A stretch of DNA of 64,000 nucleotides from Beaufortia kweichowensis (taxonomy: Eukaryota; Chordata; Actinopteri; Cypriniformes; Gastromyzontidae). Where the stretch lies: assembly GCA_019155185.1 (NCBI GenBank), contig CM032801.1, forward strand, positions 4,951,351 to 5,015,350. The letters run 5' to 3'. Below the pieces are notes generated by a model. It did not search any database, had not been told where the DNA came from, and worked only from the letters and a program-made list of their open reading frames with translations. Positions 40,860-52,977 of the stretch are shown piece after piece. The translations under genes and the position numbers were made by a program. The first letter of the stretch is position 1; each line of letters opens with the position of its first letter.

Positions 40860-42917
40860 ACTGCCCTTCTCTAGATGCTCAAGCGTTGTTCCAGCGCCCT
40901 GCTTGGGGCATCACTCAGGGTGCCATACGTAGCGTAAAGATTGCTCTTCTCGAAAGTGTACCCCAGCAATATCAGCTCTGGGTGCCGACTTAATACAAGA
41001 CTTAAAACCAGATGCCAGCCCCAAGGGGCTGGCTCCTCCAGCGAAGTTACCTGGCAGCGTACAAGCCTCTGCCACCGCACAAACCTTCAACTTCAGACCA
41101 GTCCGAGGGGCTGGTTCCCATTGTGGCTCACTTGGCTTGGCGTGCCAACCTCCGCCAGCCACTCCCAAACGAAGCATACAATCAGACACCAGAGGGGCTG
41201 GTTCCTCTTATGCACTACCTGGCAGCGTGGAAACTTCTGCCAAACATTTCACCGTTGGGTTCTACGCATAGTAGAGTTCGATATATCTGATTCAGTTGCG
41301 CAGCCGCCCAAGATTCCTAGGGGTGGTGCCCACCACGGTGGGGCCCCCACCAAGCTCTGGTCATGGAACACGGAAGTACAGACTCTCCTGGCAAGGGGCC
41401 ATGAAGTAGTTCCCCTCCAGAGAGAAGCGGGCTTCTACAGCCGTTACTTCATAGTTCCCAAAAGGATGGAGGCTTGCGGCCTATTCTAGATCTGCGCACA
41501 CAGATCTTTCAGTAAAGAAGCTGAAGTTCAAGATGCTTACACTCAGACAGATTGTGTCTCAAATCCGTTCTGCCCGGACTGGTTTGTCACAATAGACATG
41601 AAAGACGATACTTCCATGTCTCCATCCTACCGAAGCACAGGAAGTTCCTGAGGTTCGCTTTGGGGCGAAGCGTACCAATATCGGGTTCTCCCCTTCGGTC
41701 TAGCCCTGTCACCTCGCACCTTTACCAAATGTAGATGCTGCCCTGTCGCCGTTGCGCCACGGGCATTGAATATTGAACTACATAGACGATTGGCTTATTC
41801 TGGCAGAGTCAGAAGCCTTAGCGGTCCAACATCGAGATGTTGTTCTCGCCACATGAAGGAGTTGGGGTTACGGCTGAACGCCAAGAAGAGTTCACTTCTC
41901 CAGTTCAGAGAATAACTTTCCTAGGCGTAGAATGGGACTTCGAGGGTCATGTCTGCCCGCCTTACCGCTGCGCGATTCAAACCATTCAGGCAGCGTCAAA
42001 GGGCTCAAATTGCATCAACGAGTCACAGTCCTGCACTGGCAGCACATACCGGTCTCATGGCAGCGGCAGCCAGCGCCATACCTCTGGGCCTGCTACATGA
42101 GACCTCTCCAATGGTGGCTCAAATCCAAAGGGTTTTCCCGAGGGGAACCCTTCCCGCATCATTCAGGTCACCCACAGGTGTCTGAGGGTACTAGCGGTGT
42201 GGGGCAAACCTGGGTTTCTCTCCCAGGGCCCGACATTGGGGTCAATATGTCATCGTAACGCTTATGACAGATGCATCCCTGTCAGGCTGGAAGCGGTAAT
42301 GGAAGACCGCTGCTCCAGAGGGTCTATGGGAGGCCGCCAGCTCGAGTGGCACATAAATTGCCTAGAGTTGCTGGCGGTTTGGCTTGCTTTGAGGCAGTTC
42401 CTTCCTCACCTCAGCAACAAACACGTGTTGGTCCTGACGGACAACACGTCAGCGGTTGCGTACATCAACCATCAGGGTGGTCTGCGGTCGCCCTCTTTAC
42501 AAATTGGCACACCAGATCCTGTTGTGGTCCCAAGGGAAGCTGCTCTCACTCAGGGCAGCGTACATCCCGGGACGGTTGAATGTGGGAGCAGACGCCCTGT
42601 CGAGGCAGGGGCCGAGGCCAGGGGAATGGAGACTTCACCCCGAGGTGGTGAATCTGATCTGGGATACCTTTCTCCCAGCACAAGTGGACCTGTTTGCATC
42701 TCAGGAGACGACGCACTGTCCTTTATGGTTCTCCCTAGTACCTCCAGCCCCTCTGGGGCTGGATGCTCTCGTACATCCGTGGCCGAGGCTACGCTTGTAC
42801 GCTTTTCCCCCGATCGCTCTGCTCCCGGGAGTCCTGGAGCAGGGTAGCCAGCACAGGATTCGCCTGTTATTGGTGGCACCCCGCTGGCCACGGCCCGAGT
42901 GTGGTTCTCGGACCTGA
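40860..42917 (+). pseudogene. DIRS reverse transcriptase and RNase H, frameshifted
   Basis: RT motifs appear in order. FYSRYFIVPK starts at 41433, the first catalytic aspartate block TIDMKD is near 41589, and the catalytic YIDD box is at 41779-41790, followed by TFLGVEW near 41920. RNase H follows with LTDNTSAVAYINHQGG (42434-42481, catalytic Asp at 42440). The downstream segment YIPGRLNVGADALSR and QVDLFASQETTHCPLW lies in another frame. FYSRYFIVPK and YIDD are themselves in different frames and stops interrupt them, so the polyprotein is dead. In an intact element it would reverse-transcribe the element RNA and remove RNA from the hybrid. Confidence 0.85.
41022..41240 (+). repeat. Three imperfect tandem copies upstream of DIRS RT
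   Basis: The module GGGGCTGG(T/C)TCC...CTGGCAGCGT occurs at 41025, 41107 and 41194 (spacing 82 and 87 nt). The copies read roughly as EGLVPL-x-HYLAAWKLLPN, a segment that normally occurs just before the RT core in related elements. The first two copies are diverged and carry an indel. Confidence 0.65.
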
Positions 42918-42949
42918 TAGAACTCCCTCGACGGCACCCGTTGAGGCTG

Positions 42950-44039
42950 CCGCCAGGAAAGACCTTCTGTCTCAGGAGCAAGGCACTGTTCTGCACCCTT
43001 GCCCAGAGATGTGGAAACTGTGGGTCTGGCCCCTGAGGGGGCCAGCCGTCGGCTTCGGGTCTCTCGACCGAGGTTGTAGCAACCATCTTGCAATCCAGGG
43101 CTCCCACGCAGGAAGCTTGCACGCCTTGAAATGGGAAGTCTTCTCTTCCTGGTGTTCAGATCGACGTCAAGATCCAGTTAACTGCCCGATTAGCGTGGTT
43201 CTGGAATTCTTGCAAGATCGTTTTTCTTCGGGGCTTATGCCTCTCACGGTCAAGGTCTATCACGGCTGCCATATCTGCCTTTCATAGCCTTGTCCACGGC
43301 CAGTCTGTGGGTCGAGACCCACTGGTTATAATGCTTCGCTTGTGGCACTAGGAGGCTGAGGTCGGTGTTACGCGCAGAGTTCCTATGGGATCTGGCGGTG
43401 GTACTTCAAGGGTTGTCGGTGGCAACCGTTCGAACCCATTGAGGCCGTTTCAGTCAAATTCCCTGACCCTCAAGACTGTGTTCTTGCTGGCAGTATCTTC
43501 CCTGAAAGAGTTGGTGATCTCCAGGCTCTCTCAGTCTCTCCTTCTTGCCTGGCTTTTTCCCCAGGCATGGTTAAGGCTTTTCTGTACCCTAAAGAGGTTA
43601 CGTGCGAAAGTACCCACCAATGTGCCGAGGCACATTCGTTACAGACCTTCTGTCCTCCTCCCTTTCAGGATTCGGACCAGGAGAAAGCTAATCTTTTGTG
43701 TCCAGTGCGAGCACTGGACGCTCGTTCACAGAACTGCTCCCTTGAGAAAGTCTGAGCAGTTGTTTGTATGTTTTGGTCCTCCCAGCAAAGACCAAACATT
43801 CTCTTAATAGGTGGATAGTGAGGCTATCTCACTAGCTTACTGGAGACCTCTGGACAGCAGTCTCCACTGTCTGTCAAAGCTCACTCAACTAGGGGTATGG
43901 CGGCCTCTAAGGCCTTACGGTCAGGGCTACATTTCGAAGATGTGTAATGCGGCCGGCTGGTCCTGCGCCGCTCACATTCGTGCGTTTTATGACTTGGACC
44001 TGGCTTCCACGCCAGGTGCCCATGTTCTGCAGCCCTGAG
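42950..44039 (+). pseudogene. DIRS tyrosine recombinase, frameshifted
   Basis: LKTVFLLAVSSLK lies just before the catalytic box. The likely first catalytic arginine is AGA at 43507-43509, in the context E-R-V-G-D-L-Q-A-L. The H-x-x-R box is CAC-TCA-ACT-AGG at 43882-43893, read HSTRG. The nucleophilic tyrosine is TAT at 43988-43990, in FYDLDLASTPG, with the stop TGA at 44037-44039. The H-x-x-R box and the tyrosine are in different frames because of a small deletion between them, and stops occur upstream. The recombinase would have integrated a circular DNA form without target duplication. This copy is inactive. Confidence 0.8.
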
Positions 44040-44598
44040 GGGCTTGTTTTCTACTCTGAATAACAGCCAGGGAATCTCGCTGGGTATTCTATTTATTTGA
44101 CTTGCGGCAAGTGGAGTCTTGTCTCTCGTCCTTTTGGGGCCTGGCTCAGGGCCAGGACCCCGATGCCAGGGTTCCCATGCACCTCGGCCCTGAGGGGTCG
44201 ACTTGTATGGACACCGCCAGCTGAGTCTCGCCCGTGTGTTTCCAGCTTTGCGGTTCTGGCTCGAGAGCCAGCTACCAAAACTGGGGTTTTGCTCCTTTGC
44301 ACTTTTCGGGGGCCAAGTGATTTCCATCGCGGTGGGTGAGCCCATCGCGTTTCGCTTATTTGGTTACCGCCAGTGAATCTGCGCCTGTATTCCCTGTATG
44401 TTCTTGTATCAGGACCGAGGTCCTGCATGTTGCCCTTAGGGGCCTTCGGAGTAGTTGTAAACGGCCAGGAAATCGCCGTCTCACTCCTTATGGCGTTCTG
44501 GCTTGCAGCCAGGGTCTACGCTTTAACCTGTCGAGTAGTTCCTCTTATTGTGCTCTGGATTCACACTTCCAGGGACTTGCTCGCACTGGCATGGGATT
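44040..44598 (+). other. DIRS 3' region without recognised coding
   Basis: About 560 bp between the recombinase stop and the internal complementary region. GC-rich, with several short ORFs on both strands. None has a recognised domain. It is probably untranslated element sequence. Confidence 0.5.
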
Positions 44599-44690
44599 GC
44601 GCTCCCATAGCGCCATTCGCTGGACGCAGCGTTGAGTTCCCTTGAAAGGGCGTCTTCACGTATGTAACCCTTGTTCCCTGAGAGGGAAGC
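44599..44690 (+). repeat. DIRS internal complementary region
   Basis: Two adjoining blocks. Bases 44599-44650 are the inverted complement of the left end of the element (about 39098-39150), including GACGCAGCGTTGAGTTCCCT. Bases 44658-44686 (ACGTATGTAACCCTTGTTCC and the bases after it) are the inverted complement of the right end. A region complementary to both termini is the hallmark of DIRS elements and is thought to template the circular intermediate. It lies just inside the right terminal repeat. Confidence 0.85.
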
Positions 44691-44742
44691 AGACGCCTGC
44701 GCGTCTTCGCCATACTCCCTGCATGCCTGCAGAAGAGCGGCA

Positions 44743-44946
44743 CGCTGAATGTGAATGTGTAATGCGTTCCACGCTCTTTATAGCTTCCTGGTCCTGGCGT
44801 CACCCGCCCGTGGACGTTCTGTCCCGCCGATTCGGCAATCTTGCACATCGATGCCAGACGCAGTCCGCGCAAAAGCGTTCCCATAGCGTCATTAAGCTGG
44901 CGCAGCGCGTCGCTCCTCTCAGGGAACAAGGGTTACATACGTAACC
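44743..44946 (-). repeat. DIRS right inverted terminal repeat
   Basis: Reverse complement of the left terminal repeat with substitutions and small indels. CCACGCTCTTTATAGCTTCC and CACCCGCCCGTGG correspond to the left-end promoter-like block and GC block. The outer end, CAGGGAACAAGGGTTACATA, is absent from the left end but occurs inverted in the internal complementary region at 44658-44686. Confidence 0.85.
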
Positions 44947-46490
44947 TGAGACGTTTCTTCACAAGCTTGACTTTTCATAACGTTCTGTGTCTCGCAGAAC
45001 TCTCAGGCCGATGAAGAAATAAATCAAGAATGGAAATTCAGAATAAGTTGGAAACATGACACAGAATTGTGAGACTACACAAACACCTCATGATCTCGTA
45101 CCTCAGTCTATCCGCCCACAGTCTGCTCACAGAACCAGTTACCTGGTTCACCAGAGGTTACGGCATTGAATGTCTCGAAGATATTTCAGAGTTTTGTTTG
45201 AGATACTTGAGTCAACAAAATATCCTTGAGCACATCTCCACTTACGACAGATTTCAGATTTCTCATAACCACTTCTCAATACTGAGTAAATATGAACTGT
45301 GGTTGATCATTTAAACATCTCCTTGTGTTTGAGCGAGAGATTCTGTGTATCGCGCACTGAGAGGCATCTGTGTACATCAGTGAAAATCATTGATCATTAA
45401 TATTGAATATTCAGTAACACTGGATGTATCCAATTTTCTTGCAATAACTAGAAGAGAAAACTGTATGACAATGATGATGAATATGAATAAATGCCAAAGC
45501 TGCAATAGCACTGTATTATCTTGCGAGTCAGTTTTCTCTTACAGACAATGTTCAACTTTTACCCAAAGCAATTAAAAAGGTTAAATTTACCAGTAGCTTT
45601 GTTTAACAGGCAATTGAACTCAAACTTTGGCATTGCTGGATGAAACTCTGACTAAATCAAGACTGTTGTGATGATGTCAGTGATGATGTCAGTGCTGACA
45701 AACGTGATGTGAACAGTTCGCTGATGCAGATGTGCGATGGAGAAAGATCAAGCAGATGACATGGTTTGGATTTCTTCTATTTAAATCTTCCCAAAATGCT
45801 TTGCTAAGGGGGCATTAAGTTTAGTATAAGACTATTGTGCCTATGGAAAGTCCTTATAATGATATCTGCACCAACATGTGCATCTAAAATATTTGCAAAC
45901 TACAGTACAGCGTTTAGCAGCAAGGTTAACTTGAAATAAAAAAAACCCAAACTATTTTAGATGATAAAATTCAAAGTTTACTCGTGCAGCAACATTAACT
46001 TTCCAAACATCAAACGGTTCTGACCGAGTCTCTCCCCGACCCAAATCACCAAAGGTACAGTGAGACATCTGTTACAATTTAAAACATTCGCGTCTCACCC
46101 TCCTCTTCTAATTCGTTGTCTCTCGTGGCCAATCAGAAGCTGTTAAACAGCAAAGCCGTCTGGTGTAATGCATTTAGATGCTGTGCACACCGAGGTGCCA
46201 ATAAAAAGCTCAGTTTCTGGAACACTCCACCACTGGGGGCTTTACCCACACTGTTTTAATATTCTTTCTGCTCTGTATCTCTCACCATCACACCCTTCAT
46301 CTGGACTACGGTTCATCTTCCTTTATACTTTATGCAGTTTCCTCTCTTTCTTCATACCAGCAGCGTAAGAATGATCTGAAGGTGGGGGGAATACTATAAA
46401 CCTTATTAGTTTGGCTCATGAATATTAATTAGGTGATGAAAAATTTTAAAGCAATCCAAACTGATTTTATTAAAAGGAGATGCAGGTAAT

Positions 46491-47099
46491 GCACTGCAAA
46501 AATGAATGTTTTTCCTTAGTAGTTTTGTCTTGGTTTCTGGAAAATTATCAAAAGTGAGTTTATGCTTAAAACAACATTTGAATAGCCCACTGGCACTCGT
46601 TTTTTGTTTTAAGCAAAAGTCCCTTAATGTTGACACGTTTTAGGAAATAAGAGGCAATATCTTTGCTCATCAAGTATCTTGATTTAAGTGTGTTTAGATG
46701 TGTTTAGATCTGTACTAAAAAAAGCTCTAACCATAAAACACAACCTTGAGAAAATAACCTGCAATTTTCTGTTTTAAACAAAAATAGTGATACAGAGAGA
46801 AAAAGTTATGAATTGCAATAAAAGTTATTTTATTTCTCAAATACACACTTAAAATTAAGGTTCTTGACAGCGATGTCATAGAAGAATCATTTTTGGTTCT
46901 CTAAAGAATACTTCGGTCTTAAAAGAACCATTTATTTTTTAACTTTCTATTGGCCTAAAAATTTTTTTTTACCAGAAAGAAGCTTTTGTGAAACAGAAGG
47001 TTCTTCAGATGTTTTAATTTTAAGAAATGATATTTCAGATATTAGTAATAGAAAACAAGACAAAAAAAATCTAAGTAAGACATTCACTTTTTGCAGCGT
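46491..47099. mobile_element. CACTGCAAAAATGAATG element with nested AAGGTTCTT element
   Basis: The left end GCACTGCAAAAATGAATGTT is inverted at the right end (GTAAGACATTCACTTTTTGC, AGCG). Inside, AACAAGACAAAAA and CTTGATTTAAG blocks fit a known cyprinid palindromic family. Between 46849 and 47024 lies a second element bounded by CTTAAAATT/AATTTTAAG, with AAGGTTCTT, AGAACCATTT and GAAGGTTCTTCAG motifs. Confidence 0.65.
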
Positions 47100-49885
47100 A
47101 GGAGTTGAATTAATTAGCCTATTTAATGACTATAAAAAATATATATATACTGTTATAATTGTAATGTTAATGCCTGACTTTGATACTTTATGCCAGATAC
47201 TTTGATAGATACTTAAGAGATACTTAAACAGAAATCAGTGGAAAGCCAATCTTTTTGTCAAACTAATACTTTAGTATCTAACAGCAAGGGCAAAATGCTG
47301 AACATGCTGAGTCAAACCTTCATTTCTTATATGACTCTTGTCCCTCCACATCTAGTGTCAATATAAAATATGTAAAAAGACAGAAAAGCCAAGATTTAAT
47401 CTTAAAAATGTAATATTTTCAAAACGTGGATTGTTGATCAATCTACAGCCCTGTTCTTAACCTATGCCACTCTCGTTCTCTTTCTCTCTGTCAGGGGTTG
47501 TCGAATGACCTTCGTCTTCAACAGAAGGTGGTGAGATGTTTTTTTGCCATTTGATCTTTCTGTTTTCAGATGTGTATTGATCCTTCTCATCTGAACTATC
47601 AAGGACAGAAACCGAAGCCAGACGACCCCTCCCCTCCGCCGGCCTCATCTCCAACTTCTCCAACATTCTCTTTTGTTTTTTGCTCGTCTTTGTTCTTCGC
47701 TCTCTGATCGAGGCCCAAGGTTGCAGTGACCAGCGGTATGAATAAATAATGTGCAGAGCAGGATCTCTTTCAGAATAGTCATTTAGGGTGCTATTGTGTT
47801 ACTAAAAGCTGCACATTTAGCCACCAGCGTCCATGTGACAGAAATGCTATAGGATGTAAACCTCAAGCCGCATGAAGCAGCTATACCTCAAACTACACTA
47901 GACCTTCACGATGACCTTAAACACAATCTCCTCTACACATCTTAACAAAAGATCTCAACAGTGTTTCGAACGAAGCACAAATTTGCCAGGATACCAAAGT
48001 CTCAAATCTCAAATATTTCTCATGAATTTTTTTCAAGAGCCACAATTTTTTACTGCGCTATAATTCCACTGTATTTTAACAGTTTTGCGTGTCTATTCCT
48101 ATTTTTCCCCAATTAAATTTTGGATCTGAAACAAAACCTCTGATAGTAATAAAATAATTTATTATAAAATAAACTAAATATTTTACCTAATACTACATTA
48201 GGTAGTTACATTGATTTAGTTAAACAGGTTTATTAATTTACACAATTAAATGAAATTATTATTAAAATGTAAATTACATATTAAATAATAAAAAACTAAT
48301 GTGTCAACTGAGAACTGAAAAGTTAAGCCTTTAAAATTAAGCTATGAAAAAGCAACCCAAACAAATAAAAATGTTCTGCTATGAATGACTGTTATATGGT
48401 GTTTCAATTGCCCTGAATTTACCTGACATGTTACTCATGGCCTGACTACAGAGGGTTAATTTCATCTGATGGAAGGATCAATGTGCTCACCAGGGTCTGT
48501 AAGCATAAAAAATTGAGCAGAATCCATACTAAACTTGTTCTGAATGCATAAAACATTGCATGCAATGTGTGTGCCATGAGAAGACCAACATAGACCAGAA
48601 TGAATGAATTGCCTTGCGGACTACACCAGCTAATGTTGATTTGCTAATGGACCTAGACAACAAAATCTTCAAACAAAACTCTCTGGCATACCTAAAACAT
48701 CTTGCTGGTTAAGCTAGTTAAAAAGTCTGGTTTCCTGCAAATGTAATTATATGGGAGTTTTTGCAAAATTGACACGTTGTTAATTAGCAATTTTAATTTG
48801 CATATTTTGAAGCATGTGTTACATAAGTGGTCAAAAGTGATGTCCACGTTTGGACAACTGCAATTTTCGCTCTTTATTCAAATAGGCTGAAGCTGAACTT
48901 TAAAACGACTATGAGAAGGCTTTGCAAAACACACCACAAGCCCTGGAGAATGACTATAAAATATGACCACAAGAGAGATTTAACAGATATTAATAACAGA
49001 TACAGCTGCAGTCAAAGTATGTTCTTTTTGTTTTTCTATGTATTTTTTGTACAAATATGCCCCCCGGACACCACTTTTAGCTACTACTGGACATGGTTTT
49101 TCATATACAACAATAGCAATCTGATTGGCTGGCCACCATATAATTTAGAGTATTATAGCTTTTTTGGCCTTCATAAAAAAAATCAAGAAATCGTGGTTAT
49201 TAGTCTATTCAGATGCCTTAAAATATCAGATAAATTTCACACTAATTACAATGAGTTATTTCTACAAAAGTGAGGAGTTCTGTAAAAGCAGACAGAGAAC
49301 AGACAGAATGGTCAGACTGGTCACTCTCATCACAACATGAATGTTTTTGACCAATCACTAAAAAGAAGGTCAACAATATGTCCTGATAAAAAATCAGATA
49401 TACACTCCATCAGACTCTTTGTCCTTAATCATCTACCTGTAAAACGCAAGCACACACACCCGATGGGATACCATCAGAGACAGCGACGAGATGTGATTGT
49501 TATTGATTCAGTTAAGTGTAAGTCCATTTGTACATAGGAGGCATGTGCCAAACTACATGTTTTTAAAATCAGCTATTCTGTGGGTTGCCTGAACAACTAG
49601 TCAATGGTTTGGTCTCAAGGGAGTCCTGTTTAATTAAGCTGGTTTCAAGTTCACCTGACCTGATAAAATGTGTTTATAAAGACAACTCTTCCCCCACCAT
49701 GCAACAGCTAGACAGAGAATGAAAGAAAATGAAACAGGGCTTCTAAGACTGAAACAGCATCTTAAAAACAAACAGCACAAGATGTGAAGCCTAAAGGTGT
49801 CCACTTGAATGTTTATTCACCACTTTAGAGCCGGTGATGTAAGAAAGACTGAATTTAAGTGTTCTGCCATCTACTTGCTAAAAAA

Positions 49886-50165
49886 TGTGATCCTGTCTGT
49901 AAAACTCTTAAAATCTAAAAATAGGTAATGTGTGTTTATTGCTATAAATGATAGACGATACAATATACAAAACTCAAACTTTCATTTATAATAGTGAAAT
50001 AAATGATTTTTTAAAAGTCGAATTTTATGTTATTAACACTACCATTTATAATTTCGCACAAAAAATACCTAAAGTTGCCTTCTTGAACAATGATTTCAGT
50101 CTTTGACATGGTTATATTTACACAGAATGATCTTTACATTATGTAAAATGATTTTACGTATGAAA
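49886..50165 (+). mobile_element. TGTGACCCTG-family element, partial copy
   Basis: TGTGATCCTGTCTGTAAAAC, then CTTAAAATCTAAAAA, and further right TCAGTCTTTGACATGGTTAT with TTTACACAGAATGATCTTTA. The same blocks occur in the same order in the element at 54338-54557. The right terminal repeat is not clear. Confidence 0.65.
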
Positions 50166-51032
50166 AAGTGCCGGCTGGGTTGTTTCAAAACTTTTTAGAT
50201 TTAAATCAGTCGGGTTTGTTCATATTTTACCCATAAACTTTTCAGTCTTTAATAATTAACCAGTCAAGCGCTGTGACCATTTCCTAGTAGATACACTCAT
50301 ACAGTTTATCAGTAACTCCATCTTGACAGTTTGGAAGTCGTGTCAGCGTACACTGTATCCGAGTTTTCAAAATGGTAGACAAGCCTTCTGAAATACTCAG
50401 AGTCCATAATTGGATGAAAAAATACGACAAATGGGTCGAGAGCGTAATGGTCTTGGTGTGTTTGCGATAGCATTCTGACAGCAGAACACGGCATCATGAA
50501 GACGGCTGACCTTTACTGCCTCACAGTTAATCAAAAGGGAGAAAAAAAAGATGATGTGGTAGGAAAAAGGGGGTGGACACAGTATCGTGTTTTCGGTTGC
50601 AGCTTGAGAACGCTAATGCAGAGAGGAACTCTAAACTCCCTGTGGGATGCAGCACACAAACACACAGAACTGTGTCCTCATCACCTCTACACTGACATCA
50701 CTGCCAATGCCATCAGTGTTTCTCTAGCTAAACTGATGAAGTCACAGGTTCAAGTTTCCAGGAACACAAATAGTGTTATAGCTGAAAAATAATATAGCTA
50801 TACAACAATTTAGATTGAGTCAATTTGGATAAAACACCAAATACATAAATGTAAATCTGCATATACCAGACATGGTTTATATCCAAACATCTGGTCTGAT
50901 AAATGATTAATACATGAAGATTAATTTACATTTATTCATTTATAAATGAGAAAGCATTTTGCCAATGAGCTAACAATAAGTGTAGAAGTCTAGAATGGCA
51001 GATAAAACACGAGTATTAAGATATTAAATATT

Positions 51033-51240
51033 AACCTGTTAACTGTCACAGTTTCACTATTCACTTTTATATTTCACAGTTGACTTCCAGTCCAATCATG
51101 TATATTGATGAAAATGTCTAAGAAGAATAAATATTTCACAAATTTCCTAACAAAAAACATTGACAATAAAAATTTTAATGTTTAATTTTATTTCTTAAAA
51201 ATACCTAAAAAAATAAAAAAAGAATAATAAAAAATCTAAA
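51033..51240 (+). mobile_element. TTAACCTGTTAACTGTCAC-family element, partial
   Basis: Starts TTAACCTGTTAACTGTCACA and continues CAGTTGACTTCCAGTCCAAT, GATGAAAATGTCTAAGA, AATAAATATTTCACAAAT. This is the same order as the copy at 23190-23405. The right end fades into A-rich sequence. Confidence 0.55.
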
Positions 51241-52153
51241 AAATTGGCATTGTAAACATGACCGCCGAATACACTGACTTCCCTAAAGGCACTTTGGAGA
51301 CACTAAAATCTGTAGACTGATATGTTGCCCTCATATTTCTATACTAGATCGCATACACACTGACCCTAACGAACACAACTACACATCAATATAGAAGGCA
51401 AAACACAACTAAATATATATTAAATTCATGAACCATACACACACAACCAAAAACCATCTAGTGAAGCATGACAACTCAGCACCGCAGGCAATACCAGCCA
51501 ATGGTATATGCAGTAATGCAAACTGCATAGTTTACATTCAGACAGTGTGACTACATTCACACTCTACATTATTCTTCTGTATTAGGCCTGTTCTCATCAC
51601 AATGTCCTGACATTGTAATGGAAATTGTGCATCATGGATTTGAATAGAATCTTCCTAATTCTCAGCTCTTAATTCTGCGCTGCAGCAGGACAAACTGATG
51701 GAATTTAGATCGGCTATTTTGCTGGAGCAGCATTTATGGCTAATATATGTAGACAGGTATTTGGGGGGTCGTGTGTGTGAGGGCCTTTAATAAGTGATCT
51801 GATAGCAGTGGACAGAGTGCCTGTGGGAGTCACACTTTTACACCTCCTACTGTTATCATCTCACTCGTGCCTTATATAACACACGCACACACGCTACACA
51901 TTCACTTGTCTCAGGGTCAGTGAATGCAGATACCTGACAGCTCTGCAGTAGTTGTGCTTCACATTTGAACAAATCTGAATAAATGTCTTAGTTGTAAATA
52001 AAATCAAAAGCTTGGATACAAAAACATATATTTGGATAGGCCTGGAATTAAATATTATGAAGTTTAAGGTACATTTTAAGGTATCTGTGAGATTTGTTTT
52101 GGTATAATTTCTGCCCCTGGTGTTTATAGTGTGAAGTGTGTGTTTGTGTTCAC

Positions 52154-52530
<377 letters not shown>

Positions 52531-52819
52531 TTTTCACTGACATTTTCTCTTTTTTCCAAAGTGTTATTGAGATAATATCCCAAAGCAGCAACACAACAAA
52601 ATAATAGTATAAATAAAATCTAAACTCTGAATATCTTCCATCCAACAAATGTGTCAAAAGACACATAATACATGAAAGTACATTTTCATTTTTGGTTGTA
52701 GCCACTTTTTCCAACATGCAGCGGTACAACTGAGAACAGAAACACTAAGGAAAAACTTTAAATGTCTTAAATTAAGTTGTAACGTGCATGTCCAAAAAAA
52801 GAAAGAAATAAAACTCTTT

Positions 52820-52977
52820 TTTCTTTCCTCAGGTACTTATCTAGTACTGCAAAACATTGTAAAAAGCACTTCTTCGTACTATTGTTGTCGCTTTTGATGT
52901 GGCGCTTCATTGTCTCCTAATATTTGTAATATTTGTAATTTGTAAGTTGGATAAAAGCGTCAGCTAAATGTAAATGG
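52820..52977 (+). mobile_element. SINE-like 3' end
   Basis: ACTTATCTAGTACTGC, ATTGTTGTCGCTTTTGATGT, then GGATAAAAGCGTCAGCTAAA and TGTAAATG. The final block is the conserved 3' tail shared by many cyprinid SINEs. The promoter head is not recognised. A shorter tail-like fragment (TACCTTGAATGTAGC, TGGATAAAATGTATG) is at 59041-59090. Confidence 0.5.

Larger units (their letters stand above)
39092..44946 (+). mobile_element. DIRS-like tyrosine-recombinase retrotransposon, degenerate
   Basis: A 5.9-kb element with the structure of vertebrate DIRS retrotransposons. It has inverted rather than direct terminal repeats, an internal complementary region near the 3' end, a gag-like region, reverse transcriptase with YIDD, RNase H, and a tyrosine recombinase instead of a DDE integrase. 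It is much more GC-rich than the surrounding intron, which makes its edges obvious. Every coding region has frameshifts or stops, so this copy cannot be autonomous. It lies antisense to mdga1 in the intron that splits Ig1. The ends are set by the terminal repeats: GTTCCCTTTCAAGGG on the left and GGGTTACATACGTAACC on the right. DIRS elements usually make no target-site duplication, and I see none. Confidence 0.9.
34746..52153 (-). other. mdga1: mdga1 intron splitting Ig1
   Basis: A 17.4-kb intron carrying the DIRS-like retrotransposon (39092-44946), a CT microsatellite (37003-37088), a composite element (46491-47099), and copies of two dispersed inverted-repeat families (38778-38850, 49886-50165, 51033-51240). 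AT-rich sequence at 34900-36500 holds nothing I recognise. Confidence 0.88.

Noticed and set aside
42550..43122. 190-residue minus-strand ORF inside the DIRS element
   Set aside because: Antisense shadow of the GC-rich RNase H and recombinase region. The plus strand has recognisable motifs and this frame has none.
48827..49273. 148-residue plus-strand ORF
   Set aside because: No recognisable domain, signal or motif and aromatic-rich composition typical of translated AT-rich intron. It could be part of an unrecognised old transposon.
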